DNA from: Anaeromassilibacillus sp001305115
Lineage (GTDB): Bacteria > Bacillota > Clostridia > Oscillospirales > Acutalibacteraceae
DNA length: 64,000 nt
Reading direction: 5' to 3'
Assembly (NCBI GenBank): GCA_042854365.1
Contig: AP031437.1
Span: 1,922,001-1,986,000, forward strand
A program made the translations under genes and the position numbers. Every line of letters begins with the position of its first letter. Positions within the stretch are counted from its first letter, which is position 1. This document shows, in pieces, positions 27,161-35,551 of this stretch. Under the pieces are notes generated by a model, which did not search any database, was not told the DNA's origin, and saw nothing but the letters and a program-made list of their open reading frames with translations.

Positions 27161-27783
27161 CTGGGTTGATCTGCAAGGACTTGGTCCTTATTAAAAGAAG
27201 TATGGGTTCAACCATTTTAATCTTAGCCTTTCTTGTGGTTCTCTTCAGCACCATGATGGGGATTGCCGCCGGCATGGCAATGATTCCCATTGTATTTGCG
27301 ATGATGATCCTCAGCACCTTTATCCTAGATGACTCTACAAAATGGGACGCCTTCGCTTTGAGCACTCCCATGGCCAAGCGGCGAATGGTGCTATCAAAGT
27401 ATTGCACCTCTATGGTTTTAATCCTGATGGGGGCCACCTTCTCAGTCATTGTCGCTGGAATTGCGCTGATGTTACGGGGGAACGTTTGGTCCCTGGAGGT
27501 TACCTTTACCTTGTTGGCCTCGGTTGGAGTTGCTTGTTGTATGAATGCCTTCCTATTGCCTTTGGCATATCGATTCGGCGCGGAACGGGCCCGTGTCGTT
27601 TTAATGATTTTAATTTTTGTACCAATCTGCTTTGCAGCTCTCATGAAAGAACAATTCCCTACTGTTTCGATGAGCGACACAGAGGCCGGCCTTATCTTTG
27701 TAAATCTCTCCATCCTGGGAATCCTACTTTTCTTTCCATCCTATTTTATTTCCAAGGCAATCTACATGCGTAAAGAATTCTAA
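27157..27783 (+). CDS. ABC-2 type permease
   Basis: 208 residues with six hydrophobic segments (about 15-45 twice, 85-105, 120-140, 145-165, 180-205). Opening MTGLICKDLVLIKRS and the segment LDDSTKWDAFALSTPMAKRRMVLSKY are typical ABC-2 family permeases paired with YtrA-type regulators. Translationally coupled to the ATPase through a 4-base overlap. It forms the membrane part of the exporter. Confidence 0.85.
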   Translation: MTGLICKDLVLIKRSMGSTILILAFLVVLFSTMMGIAAGMAMIPIVFAMMILSTFILDDSTKWDAFALSTPMAKRRMVLSKYCTSMVLILMGATFSVIVAGIALMLRGNVWSLEVTFTLLASVGVACCMNAFLLPLAYRFGAERARVVLMILIFVPICFAALMKEQFPTVSMSDTEAGLIFVNLSILGILLFFPSYFISKAIYMRKEF

Positions 27784-27827
27784 AATTATGGACTCTATTC
27801 CAGCATAAATGGTTTTAAATCGGAACA

Positions 27828-27866
27828 ACCGGTAAGGTTACTCGTGTCAATCGTAACCTTACCGGT
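27828..27866 (+). terminator. Terminator of the regulator-ABC operon
   Basis: ACCGGTAAGGTTAC (27828-27841) pairs perfectly with GTAACCTTACCGGT (27853-27866). The T-run is weak, but position 45 bases after the stop and the strength of the stem make a terminator likely. It also separates the convergent minus-strand array. Confidence 0.65.
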
Positions 27867-27971
27867 TATTCGCTTTGTACCTATTTTTCCTAGCCTGTTT
27901 CTATTCAAAATTCCCCATAAGCCCTTGCTTTTTTAAAGGCCCCAAGCATACTGTCACAGAATCAATCGTCC

Positions 27972-29261
27972 TCAATCCCACCAAAAGTACCAAGCGCGAG
28001 ACTGACGCAAGCTGTCCGCCAACATTCCGACGGTTGTATCCGGCGGTCCTTGATCAACCACATCCGGACAAAAGGCATACTGTTCTTGCGCCAACTCCAT
28101 GGCCCGTTCTTTCGGAACCGGAGCTGGAACGGTAAGTTCCAAGACATCGTGTGTAATCACTGCTGGTCTTGCTCCATACTGTTCAAACCAATATTTTGTA
28201 ACTGCCATCAATTCCGGCGTATCTGGACACTCATTCCATCCACCAAAGGGAAGGTAAGCAAATACTTCCCACGGATTCTTTACCGGGATTTCAACCAAAA
28301 GTAGCGGCAATGTCTGTTCCGCAGGATAGTCCCAATAGCCTAAAAATTCATCATTTCCCTCTCCGTTCGCCATTTCCCCGAGAATCTCTGCGCTCCAGTC
28401 CAAGTCATCGTCCTGCGCCTCTTCTTTGCGCTCCAGTACGGCCTTTCCATCCAACATCGAGTCTGTAAGTGCGGTCTGTCGGTACTTTGCCACCTCTTCC
28501 TTATCAAAAACATCGTCTGCTCCATCACAATCCCCCTCAGAATTTAGGAGCAAACACTCCCACAGGGTGTCATCTACGGCCACCAACATGGGCACAAAAC
28601 CTCCTTGCTGGCCACGCTTACAAGCATCCTGATATGCAAGTTTGATGGGGGTGTCACTCTTCATGGGCGGTAAATACAAACAAGGACAATGCAAATAATC
28701 CATCATCCCTTCCGCAAGAGACGGAAGGGTCGATTCCCTTTTCCTTGTTTTAGCGGATTCCAACTGCCATTCTTCCCAGCGATGCTCGATGACTTTGGAA
28801 ATTGCCTGGTAATAGTCCTCGTTAAAAGGGACAAACAGATAAGCCTCATCCTGAAATCCGTTCGAATGATAACGCTTCTCTCCAAAATATTCCATCGCAT
28901 AAGAATCAATATCCGATGGGAAATACGGTTTACTGCCATCGCCATAATAATGCCGTGCAAACGCACAGCCTATCTCATCAAAGTAGGGGTACAGCAACAG
29001 GCCGTGGAGCTCATCACGCACAAATTCTCGCAAATCTACGTCCCAGGGACTCTTTTGGATTTTCTCCACTACAGCAGAATACCGGTGCAAAAATTCCTTG
29101 CTCATTCGGCTGTGTTCGATACACCAACGCAGATAAATTGCCAAATGGTTATAGGCTGTTCGTTCATCCACCTGTAATTGCTTCTCCCGAATACTTTCCA
29201 AGTGCCAAGCTGCATCATCCATCATTTGTTCCAGAATCTCCTCATCGGGATTTACAAACAT
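27972..29261 (-). CDS. DUF4253-domain protein of the immunity-like array
   Basis: 429 residues, acidic and Trp/Tyr-rich, soluble. The last ~100 residues are a DUF4253 domain: WNECPDTPELMAVTKYWFEQ, YGARPAVITHDVLELTVPAP, then AMELAQEQYAFCPDVVDQG and the ending SRAWYFWWD. The N-terminal ~300 residues are not recognised. DUF4253 proteins occur in polymorphic-toxin immunity loci. The gene starts inside the end of the TPR-SUFU gene (20-base overlap), so they are coupled. It is the last gene of the long minus-strand array. Confidence 0.72.
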   Translation of the reverse strand: MFVNPDEEILEQMMDDAAWHLESIREKQLQVDERTAYNHLAIYLRWCIEHSRMSKEFLHRYSAVVEKIQKSPWDVDLREFVRDELHGLLLYPYFDEIGCAFARHYYGDGSKPYFPSDIDSYAMEYFGEKRYHSNGFQDEAYLFVPFNEDYYQAISKVIEHRWEEWQLESAKTRKRESTLPSLAEGMMDYLHCPCLYLPPMKSDTPIKLAYQDACKRGQQGGFVPMLVAVDDTLWECLLLNSEGDCDGADDVFDKEEVAKYRQTALTDSMLDGKAVLERKEEAQDDDLDWSAEILGEMANGEGNDEFLGYWDYPAEQTLPLLLVEIPVKNPWEVFAYLPFGGWNECPDTPELMAVTKYWFEQYGARPAVITHDVLELTVPAPVPKERAMELAQEQYAFCPDVVDQGPPDTTVGMLADSLRQSRAWYFWWD

Positions 29262-32200
29262 TCGGGCGTTCAGTATCTACCAAAAAGCTGATTCCCTCCA
29301 TCTTGTCAAGCAGTGCGTCTGCATCGTGCGATGTTTTATATTCCATCTCTTCTGCATAAAGTGGAATCACTTGATAAAAATGGACAGCATCCCCATTGGG
29401 AAGTACCGCTTTCTCCGCTCCATCCTCCACATTTTGAGGATCAATCAGTATAACGCCTTGTAATTCCGTATTCGCCGCATATGGTTCTTGATTATCCACA
29501 GTATGTCCCCAGCCTAACCACGTATCATAGGTCATCGGTAAACGAGCCAATTGCTTTAACAGCCGGATCGGCCAATACCAGCATTCATCCTCTTCCCCCA
29601 GCCTCCAATCTTTTGGCAAACAAATCGCCAATTCCGCACGCTCTAGATGGCTGGCGGAGAGCTCTTCTGGTATCTTCATCCGGTGAGCGCCCATTCCCAT
29701 GGTTACCAAGGTGTAATAGTCCCGCGTATCTTTGGGAGGCACAATACAGATGTCCACATGGATGTCCGGTGAAACGAGCTCATGGAACACATTGTCGAAC
29801 TCTCCAAAGTATCTTTCGATATGCTGTTCCACCGCAGATATCTCATCTCCGGTATAAAGCTCCGGTTCTCCACCCTCCTCCGAGGACCAGAAAGCCCCCT
29901 CCTTTTCCGTTCCGTCCGGGTTCAGGAAGATCTGGAAGTACTGTCCATTATCGGTTATTTGATAGAGCAGGCCGATGTGGTAGTCCAACCCCACCAGCAC
30001 GGTGTCTAACTTTGCTGCTCTGCCGTCCGGGTGGTTCCGTTCCAGCCAACGACCATCCTGAAGCCAGCCCTTCAGCTGTTCCAGCCAATCCGTATACAGC
30101 TTGGACATCCCGGCCTCGTTCATCTGGAACATGAGGTCAAAGGTATGACCACTCACCGCATAGGGAAACTGGGTGAAAGGTGCATTAGGAGTGTACTGTT
30201 CCGGTTTCGGGCCAAAAATGCTCCAAAAACGCTCCAGCCCTTCTTCATTCACTGTAATACAGGAGATGGAGCGCTGTTTATCGTCGGCGTCCTCGTCCAA
30301 TCCCTGTTGGAGGATTTGGTCCGCATCGGGATTGATCCAGTGGTACTCCATCTGTTCCAGTGGTGCTCCGTCCTCGATCTCTTTTTTCAAGGTCAGGAAC
30401 TCATAATCACCGGGTTCCAGTGCAAGGCCGTGGGCCACTGCCTCTAAAGCACCTGCTTTATCACCAAAATGCGCCCGCAACTTTCCCACTTGCAGCCAGA
30501 TCCATGGGTAGTCCGGCTCTTCCCGGATACCCCGCTCCGCGTAGTCCAACGCTTCTTCCAACTGACTGCAGTACATCAGGGCTACCGAGTAGCGGTAGTA
30601 CCACATGGCACAGCCCTTTGCGTTTTTCTCCGAATCCTTCATCCATTGGGCTGCCTTGTAGTAGTACCGGTACACATCCAGATTGTTGCAGGCGAAGGAG
30701 TACCATAGGGCGATTTGGAGATCCTGCTGGGCCTGCCTTTGGGTAAATTTCTTCTCCTGCACGCCCTGCTCGATAAAGTTGTCCAGCCATTGGAGCATTT
30801 TCCCAAAATAGCCCGATATACCTTCGTCAAAGGACCTCAGCGTTTCAATATCCTCCGCCGACAGCAGGGAACCGGTCTCCGGATCTACTTCCGGTTCTCC
30901 CTCCTGTTCCCACAGGCGGACCGCCCCCACATCCCGGCGGAACACATGGAAGCCGCCCCAGGTCAGTTCGGTGCCGGCAAAAAATTCCTTGGCCGCGTCC
31001 AGCACAGCAGGCAGATCCCAGGCGATGAAGTCCAGATACCCGTAATACAGACCAGTGGCCCCGCCCAGAAAGGTGACCGCATCATCTCCGGCATGTTCCT
31101 GAATGGCTTCTTGTAGGGTATCCCGGAACTGCAAGATCTGCTCTGCCCGCTTTTCTCCTTTAAAACCAGCCAGGGGGTAACACAAGAAGCCTGCTACGAT
31201 GCCGTCCCTTTGGTAGTCATCCATGGTGCTGCTCTCGGCGCTCATGTACTCGTTAATGAGAACCGGTAACCGAGCGGAACCAGTGTAGATGTCCAGCCGC
31301 CAGTCGGCATCCGGGTCCTCTACCGGCTTCAGCTCATAGCCAATATAGCTATTGTCCAGGTATTCCTGGGCATCGTCCCAAAGGGTGTATTCCATATCCC
31401 GGAGGGTTTTAGGTAGAGAGGACAGCAGGACGGACGCCCCCTCTTGGGGCTGCTCCACAACCTCTAAGTCGTTGATGAGCGCAATGGAGGACACCTCTCC
31501 CAAAACCTGATCGGTGAGCGTGTAGACCAGCCACCATGCTTTTTCTGCATCATCCTTCATAAGAGGCTGCAGCTTTTCGCAGTACAAGGTCAGGGAGATC
31601 CGGTCCTCCTTCTTCTCTATCCAGACCTGCACATCCTCTGGCCGTATCTCTGTTTCCCCCGCCCGGAGATAGAATCCCTCAGACGTTTGGCGCCCCACTA
31701 GGATGTTCCAGTGCTCCAGCACAGATGCCGGTGCATGACGCTGGAAGTAAGTGAGGGGGAACAGTCCAGCCCTGTGTCCCTCGGCAGTGAGGATCAGTTC
31801 ATACTTTTCCCCGTTGAAACCCAACTCAAAGGCAGGAGAAGAGAAAGCCATCTCCAGCGCACCGCTGCACTTTGCCATCAGCTCCTCGCCCCGCTCCCGC
31901 ATTTCGTCGGTGTCCATTATATGGCGCAGCTCTGCTTCAATCCCAGCAAAAGCAGCCCAAGCTTCCTCCGTCCTCTGCCGGAAGTCCTTCTCAAACTGGG
32001 GCAGGGCCAGCCGGCGGCGGCAATCGTCGATGAATGTCTGGGTGTCCTCGTCGCCGGGACGAGCCGCCAGCGCCTGTTCAAAATACCGCAGCGCAGGACC
32101 CTCCTGGTCTAAATAGTAATAGGCATAGCCCATGCGGAAATTCCAGCAGTGGTCGCCCTCAAAATATTCTTCGTGGCGTTCCAGCAGATCAATAGACTTC

Positions 32201-32367
32201 TGGAACAGCTCCCGATCCCCCGGTTCTGCCAAATTGCTATATGCCCTGGCCAGCTCACTGTCCATTTCGGGCGTACGCTCCCCGGCAGGGATGTCCTCCA
32301 ACGCATCGATGATTTTCTGAAATTCGTCGTTTTCATTCCACCTCTGGCATTGTTCCAGCAAACTCAT
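29242..32367 (-). CDS. Large TPR protein with suppressor-of-fused (SUFU) domain
   Basis: 1041 residues. TPR-like helices occur at about 30-115 (AYYYLDQEGPALRYFEQALA) and again around 600-690 (YSVALMYCSQLEEALDYAERG). The C-terminal ~250 residues form a suppressor-of-fused domain: HLERAELAICLPKDW, WPIRLLKQLARLPMTYDTWL, WGHTVDNQEPYA, VILIDPQNV, VHFYQVIPLYAEEMEYK and LVDTERPNV. Bacterial SUFU domains are a classic immunity superfamily in polymorphic-toxin loci. The central part is unassigned. AAAGGAGG lies before the ATG. The GC content and codon use look higher than in flanking core genes, in keeping with acquisition. Confidence 0.75.
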   Translation of the reverse strand: MSLLEQCQRWNENDEFQKIIDALEDIPAGERTPEMDSELARAYSNLAEPGDRELFQKSIDLLERHEEYFEGDHCWNFRMGYAYYYLDQEGPALRYFEQALAARPGDEDTQTFIDDCRRRLALPQFEKDFRQRTEEAWAAFAGIEAELRHIMDTDEMRERGEELMAKCSGALEMAFSSPAFELGFNGEKYELILTAEGHRAGLFPLTYFQRHAPASVLEHWNILVGRQTSEGFYLRAGETEIRPEDVQVWIEKKEDRISLTLYCEKLQPLMKDDAEKAWWLVYTLTDQVLGEVSSIALINDLEVVEQPQEGASVLLSSLPKTLRDMEYTLWDDAQEYLDNSYIGYELKPVEDPDADWRLDIYTGSARLPVLINEYMSAESSTMDDYQRDGIVAGFLCYPLAGFKGEKRAEQILQFRDTLQEAIQEHAGDDAVTFLGGATGLYYGYLDFIAWDLPAVLDAAKEFFAGTELTWGGFHVFRRDVGAVRLWEQEGEPEVDPETGSLLSAEDIETLRSFDEGISGYFGKMLQWLDNFIEQGVQEKKFTQRQAQQDLQIALWYSFACNNLDVYRYYYKAAQWMKDSEKNAKGCAMWYYRYSVALMYCSQLEEALDYAERGIREEPDYPWIWLQVGKLRAHFGDKAGALEAVAHGLALEPGDYEFLTLKKEIEDGAPLEQMEYHWINPDADQILQQGLDEDADDKQRSISCITVNEEGLERFWSIFGPKPEQYTPNAPFTQFPYAVSGHTFDLMFQMNEAGMSKLYTDWLEQLKGWLQDGRWLERNHPDGRAAKLDTVLVGLDYHIGLLYQITDNGQYFQIFLNPDGTEKEGAFWSSEEGGEPELYTGDEISAVEQHIERYFGEFDNVFHELVSPDIHVDICIVPPKDTRDYYTLVTMGMGAHRMKIPEELSASHLERAELAICLPKDWRLGEEDECWYWPIRLLKQLARLPMTYDTWLGWGHTVDNQEPYAANTELQGVILIDPQNVEDGAEKAVLPNGDAVHFYQVIPLYAEEMEYKTSHDADALLDKMEGISFLVDTERPNVCKSR

Positions 32368-32469
32368 AGATGATACCTCCTTTATCTATTGTGGTTGTTC
32401 TATCATATCGTTTTTCACGGAGTGTTTCCGCACTCCTTTGTTATCGTCAATGTTGTTTATTCATAAGGT

Positions 32470-33295
32470 TCACACCTCTGTATTCCAGTCGCACAGCATT
32501 TGATTTTGTGCCACCCGGAGCAGCTCATCCCGCACCTCCATCAGCACAAAGTTCAGAAGGTTTTGTCTCCGACACTTCTGCGGGCCCCGGGCCTCCGGTG
32601 AACTGGCCGATAGTCGAATGCCTCAGATTTATTGTAAGGGTTGGCCTCTACCAGCACACTGTGCCCGATTGAGGGCAGGAACTCCCGAGGCGAACGTTTC
32701 TGGCTGAATTCACACCAGTTTCCGTTGAGTACGACGGAGTATTTGAACCTTATATCACACCGCCTGGTCAAAGCCCCCATTTTGCAGCTCAGGGTTTTGA
32801 TCTACTTGGGGGCGCTACATTTGAGGCTTTGCCCCCGGATTCCCTGATCGCCAAACAATTCCGCTTTGTCGACCATCATGTACTGCTCCATGCAGAGATA
32901 GGCGTCAACTTCGACATAGAAGTCCACCATTCACCACTTGCTGAGGGAACTCTTTATCATGCTGCCGTCCTGAGAGAACTGATGGCCCCAGAACAGGCAC
33001 TGCTCCTACTTTCGCTCGGCGGCAAACTTCTGTTGAAAGCACTGTCTGGTGTACTCAGGCTAGCCCTCCGGCTGCCCAATATCCACACAGAACTCTCCAT
33101 ATCCAGTGCCTTGTCGGTGTCCTCATTGTCCCACCATCCCTTCCAGGGTCCCGGCTCTGGGAACAGTATGCGGTATTCCGCCCGTTCTTCCTGCATGAGA
33201 GGGTATCCAGACAATCGCTGAGCCGAACTACGGAATCCTCCCCATAGCCCATGCGCCAGCCGATGGAGCATCGCTCGATCTACCGGTGCGCCAGC
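32470..33295 (-). pseudogene. Decayed array member with several in-frame stops
   Basis: One long minus frame from about 33090 to 32574 reads as a coherent protein (CLFWGHQFSQDGSMIKSSL, MVDFYVEVDAYLCMEQYMMV, IKTLSCKMGALTRRCDIRFK, YSVVLNGNWCEFSQK, HSVLVEANPYNKSEAFDYRP) but is cut by at least four stops (TAG, TAG, TGA, TAG). Its C-terminal end, NLLNFVLMEVRDELLRVAQN up to the TGA at 32470, is in a different frame. The 5' part around 33100-33295 is too scrambled to follow. The stops are where Gln or Trp codons would be expected. Family not recognised. Confidence 0.65.
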
Positions 33296-33351
33296 CAGGG
33301 GAAGGCATGGCGTCCTTATTTTGTAATGCTATGGTACTTTGTCCTTGCTTG

Positions 33352-33599
33352 TCAGATTTGGCGCAGTTCTTTCCTAATATCCAGCAGCGCGCCTTTCAGG
33401 GAAATGATCTGCGTCAGTTCTGTTTCGGTCAGTTTTTTCAAAAAGATGCCGTATTCGTCCGAATGTCCGCCCACAAACTCCATTTTAGGTCTTCCGATTT
33501 GCTGGGGTCCGTGATCCACAGCCAGGGCTCTCCCATCGCCCAAAACCGTGTAAGGGTAAGAACTTGGCCGTTGTAAATTACTTTCTGTTCCATCCTCAT
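33352..33599 (-). pseudogene. Small array gene with one frameshift
   Basis: Starts at ATG 33599, overlapping the stop of the zinc-ribbon gene as ATGA. The first 16-18 codons (MRMEQKVIYNGQVLTLT) are in one frame. After CTTACACGG (near 33550) the plausible continuation VLGDGRALAVDHGPQQIGRP, then EFVGGHSDEYGIFLKKLTE, is in another frame and ends at 33352. One inserted base explains it. The unshifted frame instead gives a 53-residue Trp-rich tail, which looks wrong. It may be a recent mutation or a sequencing error. The restored product would be about 80 residues, family unknown. Confidence 0.5.
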
Positions 33600-34195
33600 C
33601 TCTCCTGCATTTTCTTCAGCAACTTCACAATCCGCTTCCGGTTCTTTGAGGTTTTCATGAAGGTCGGGAGGTGATCAGCCTGAGTTTTCCTTGGGATGCT
33701 GAACGGTTTTTCTCTCAAATCGGTGCTGAGATAGCCGATCAGATAGGCAAGATGTTCTCGGTTGAGTGCCCAGACCGGTTTCCCCTGAAAGGAGGTCAGG
33801 AACCACAGCTCCAGACCGAAATAGGGTTCCTTCCCGTCCTTGATCTCAGCGATATAAGCGTATGCTTCCGCTGTTTTATGTACTTTGCCCGGCATCATGG
33901 TCCCACAGTGGGGGCAGGCCACATGGAGCATCGGAAAGTGCTGCTTTGCCTCATCTTTTATATCCATCCGGTAATACCGGCCGCAGTTCCTGCATTGGTT
34001 ATGGACATCATAGCGGTAAATCGTCCGCTCGCGGATTTCCTGATGGCCGCAGTTATAGCAGCGGAAATAGGCATAGTCCTTATCCGCAGTTACAATCCCA
34101 GGACCGTGACATTTGGAGCATTTCACCTGAATGCCGGTGGTGAGGGCGCTGTAGGCACTATGAGTAAAATAAGGCTCATCGACCATTCGGCGCAT
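33596..34195 (-). CDS. TFIIB-type zinc-ribbon protein
   Basis: About 199 residues. The start is uncertain: GTG 34207 abuts the AAAGGGAG site, while ATG 34195 has an 11-base spacing and is preferred. Four CxxC pairs are visible: CSKCHGPG, CYNCGHQ, CRNCGRYY and CPHCGT, forming two zinc ribbons in the first half. The second half carries FGLELWFLTSFQGKPVWALN and ends in a basic helix SKNRKRIVKLLKKMQ. Such proteins recur in toxin-immunity neighbourhoods. It is followed by an ATGA-coupled, now broken, small gene. Confidence 0.7.
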   Translation of the reverse strand: MRRMVDEPYFTHSAYSALTTGIQVKCSKCHGPGIVTADKDYAYFRCYNCGHQEIRERTIYRYDVHNQCRNCGRYYRMDIKDEAKQHFPMLHVACPHCGTMMPGKVHKTAEAYAYIAEIKDGKEPYFGLELWFLTSFQGKPVWALNREHLAYLIGYLSTDLREKPFSIPRKTQADHLPTFMKTSKNRKRIVKLLKKMQER

Positions 34196-34230
34196 ACACC
34201 CATACACTCCCTTTCATCAATCCTGCTATT

Positions 34231-35193
34231 TTATAATCCTACCCGCTGCCAGCCGTCCAGACGCATCTGCACTGTATCGATCTTCCAGTCGTTGTCCGTC
34301 CGCTTCATCAAAAAGCGGCGCTCAAAGTCTGTGTCTTCCTCTCTGGTGTAGATGTAAAGTTTATTTCGGGTGATCTGTTCTGCATCAACAAATTTCTCTC
34401 TGCTGTAAGTCCCATGTAGGCTATATGAGAGGCTTAGAGGACGGTAACCCGGACGGGGCTTTTCACTCACATAGGTTTTCCAGATCACCAGTAAGTGGGG
34501 CATGACCTGGTCATCCTCAAACTCGGCTTGCTCTGCATATTGTTCCCATGCGGTCATCTCCTCAAAGAAAGCAGACAGGACTCTGCGGCATTCCTTCACC
34601 GCCTGCTCGTCCAGAACGATGGGCCTTTTGGCCTTCTCCCGCTGTATCTGGGAGAAATATTCCATCTGTTCCCTGGTAAATTGCTCATGGACGATGGGTT
34701 CGATCCGGCTGTTGCTGGCGATAGCCAGCAGACCTTCATAGGTAATTGCAGTGTAGTCGATCTGGATGTGGGTGAGCTTGGGGATGGAGGCCGCCTGGAG
34801 AAGGCCGTCATCATCCAGCCCGGTGTGGTTCAGGGCCAGGAGGTCGATCTTGCAATCCCGCAGGGCGGACAGGCCGCTGCCATTGATGGCGGTATTGCCG
34901 TCCAGCAGCAGGTAACGCAACTTGGGCATGGTGGCAAAGATGGGAAAACAAGCATCGGTGAGCGCCCCATCCTCCACGCTGAAGTTAACTATATTCTTGA
35001 GCCCCACAAGTGGGGCAAGCAACTCATCCGTCACCGGGTATCCCTTCACATGAAAGCCCACCAGGGTATATCTGGCCAAGCGCTCCATGATCTCCATGGT
35101 CAGTTCCGGGATCTCAAATTGTTTCTCCCCGTTCAGGATCAGGATACCCTTTTCCCAGTCCGCTGTCCGTGCCCGTTTCGGCCATTCTGTCAT
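34231..35193 (-). CDS. LRR-like protein with NTF2-like C-terminus
   Basis: 320 residues. Residues ~40-175 contain irregular leucine-rich repeats (LAPLVGLKNIVNFSVEDGAL, MPKLRYLLLDGNTAINGSGL, IDLLALNHTGLDDDGLLQA, IPKLTHIQIDYTAI). The C-terminal ~100 residues (SLSYSLHGTYSREKFVDAEQ to RTDNDWKIDTVQMRLDGWQ) have the strand-rich ending of NTF2-like immunity domains. I rate the LRR part firmer than the NTF2 part. It lies 13 bases after the DUF5713 gene. Soluble, no signal peptide. Confidence 0.65.
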   Translation of the reverse strand: MTEWPKRARTADWEKGILILNGEKQFEIPELTMEIMERLARYTLVGFHVKGYPVTDELLAPLVGLKNIVNFSVEDGALTDACFPIFATMPKLRYLLLDGNTAINGSGLSALRDCKIDLLALNHTGLDDDGLLQAASIPKLTHIQIDYTAITYEGLLAIASNSRIEPIVHEQFTREQMEYFSQIQREKAKRPIVLDEQAVKECRRVLSAFFEEMTAWEQYAEQAEFEDDQVMPHLLVIWKTYVSEKPRPGYRPLSLSYSLHGTYSREKFVDAEQITRNKLYIYTREEDTDFERRFLMKRTDNDWKIDTVQMRLDGWQRVGL

Positions 35194-35206
35194 TGCTGTA
35201 CCTCCT

Positions 35207-35533
35207 TTACCAATCCCTCTCCCGGATAGCCTCCTCTATATCGATCGGGATGCCGAACCGCTCCAGAATATAAGCCACTGTTTCCCCGATGCAGTCCCGG
35301 GCCACGGTCTCGATTTCGCTGTCGTTCTCGTCGAACTCATCCTGCAAGTCGTTGATGGCGCAGATCACTTCGTCCAACTTTTCCTGCACGGCCTCGGTAT
35401 CCGTCTCGCCATTCTCCAATAGGTCGATGACCTTTTGAAGCTCGTTTTTTACCTTGTCCACCAAAAAATCGGGGAAATATTCGTCCTCGTACATCTCATC
35501 CAGAAGCTGGTAATTAGAATCAAATGCTTTCAT
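35207..35533 (-). CDS. DUF5713-like small acidic protein
   Basis: 108 residues, strongly acidic, all-helical in appearance. It opens MKAFDSNYQLLDEMYEDEYF and continues PDFLVDKVKNELQKVIDLLE, the DUF5713 pattern, then alternates helices to the end. Small acidic helical proteins of this type are common immunity proteins that neutralise basic toxin domains. It sits between the giant fusion gene (18 bases upstream) and the LRR gene (13 bases downstream). No tested role is known to me. Confidence 0.65.
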   Translation of the reverse strand: MKAFDSNYQLLDEMYEDEYFPDFLVDKVKNELQKVIDLLENGETDTEAVQEKLDEVICAINDLQDEFDENDSEIETVARDCIGETVAYILERFGIPIDIEEAIRERDW

Positions 35534-35551
35534 TTTGTTTATTCCTCTCCA

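Noticed and set aside
29481..31116. Plus-strand frames opposite the TPR-SUFU gene
   Set aside because: Antisense shadows with high Pro/Arg content and no start signals.
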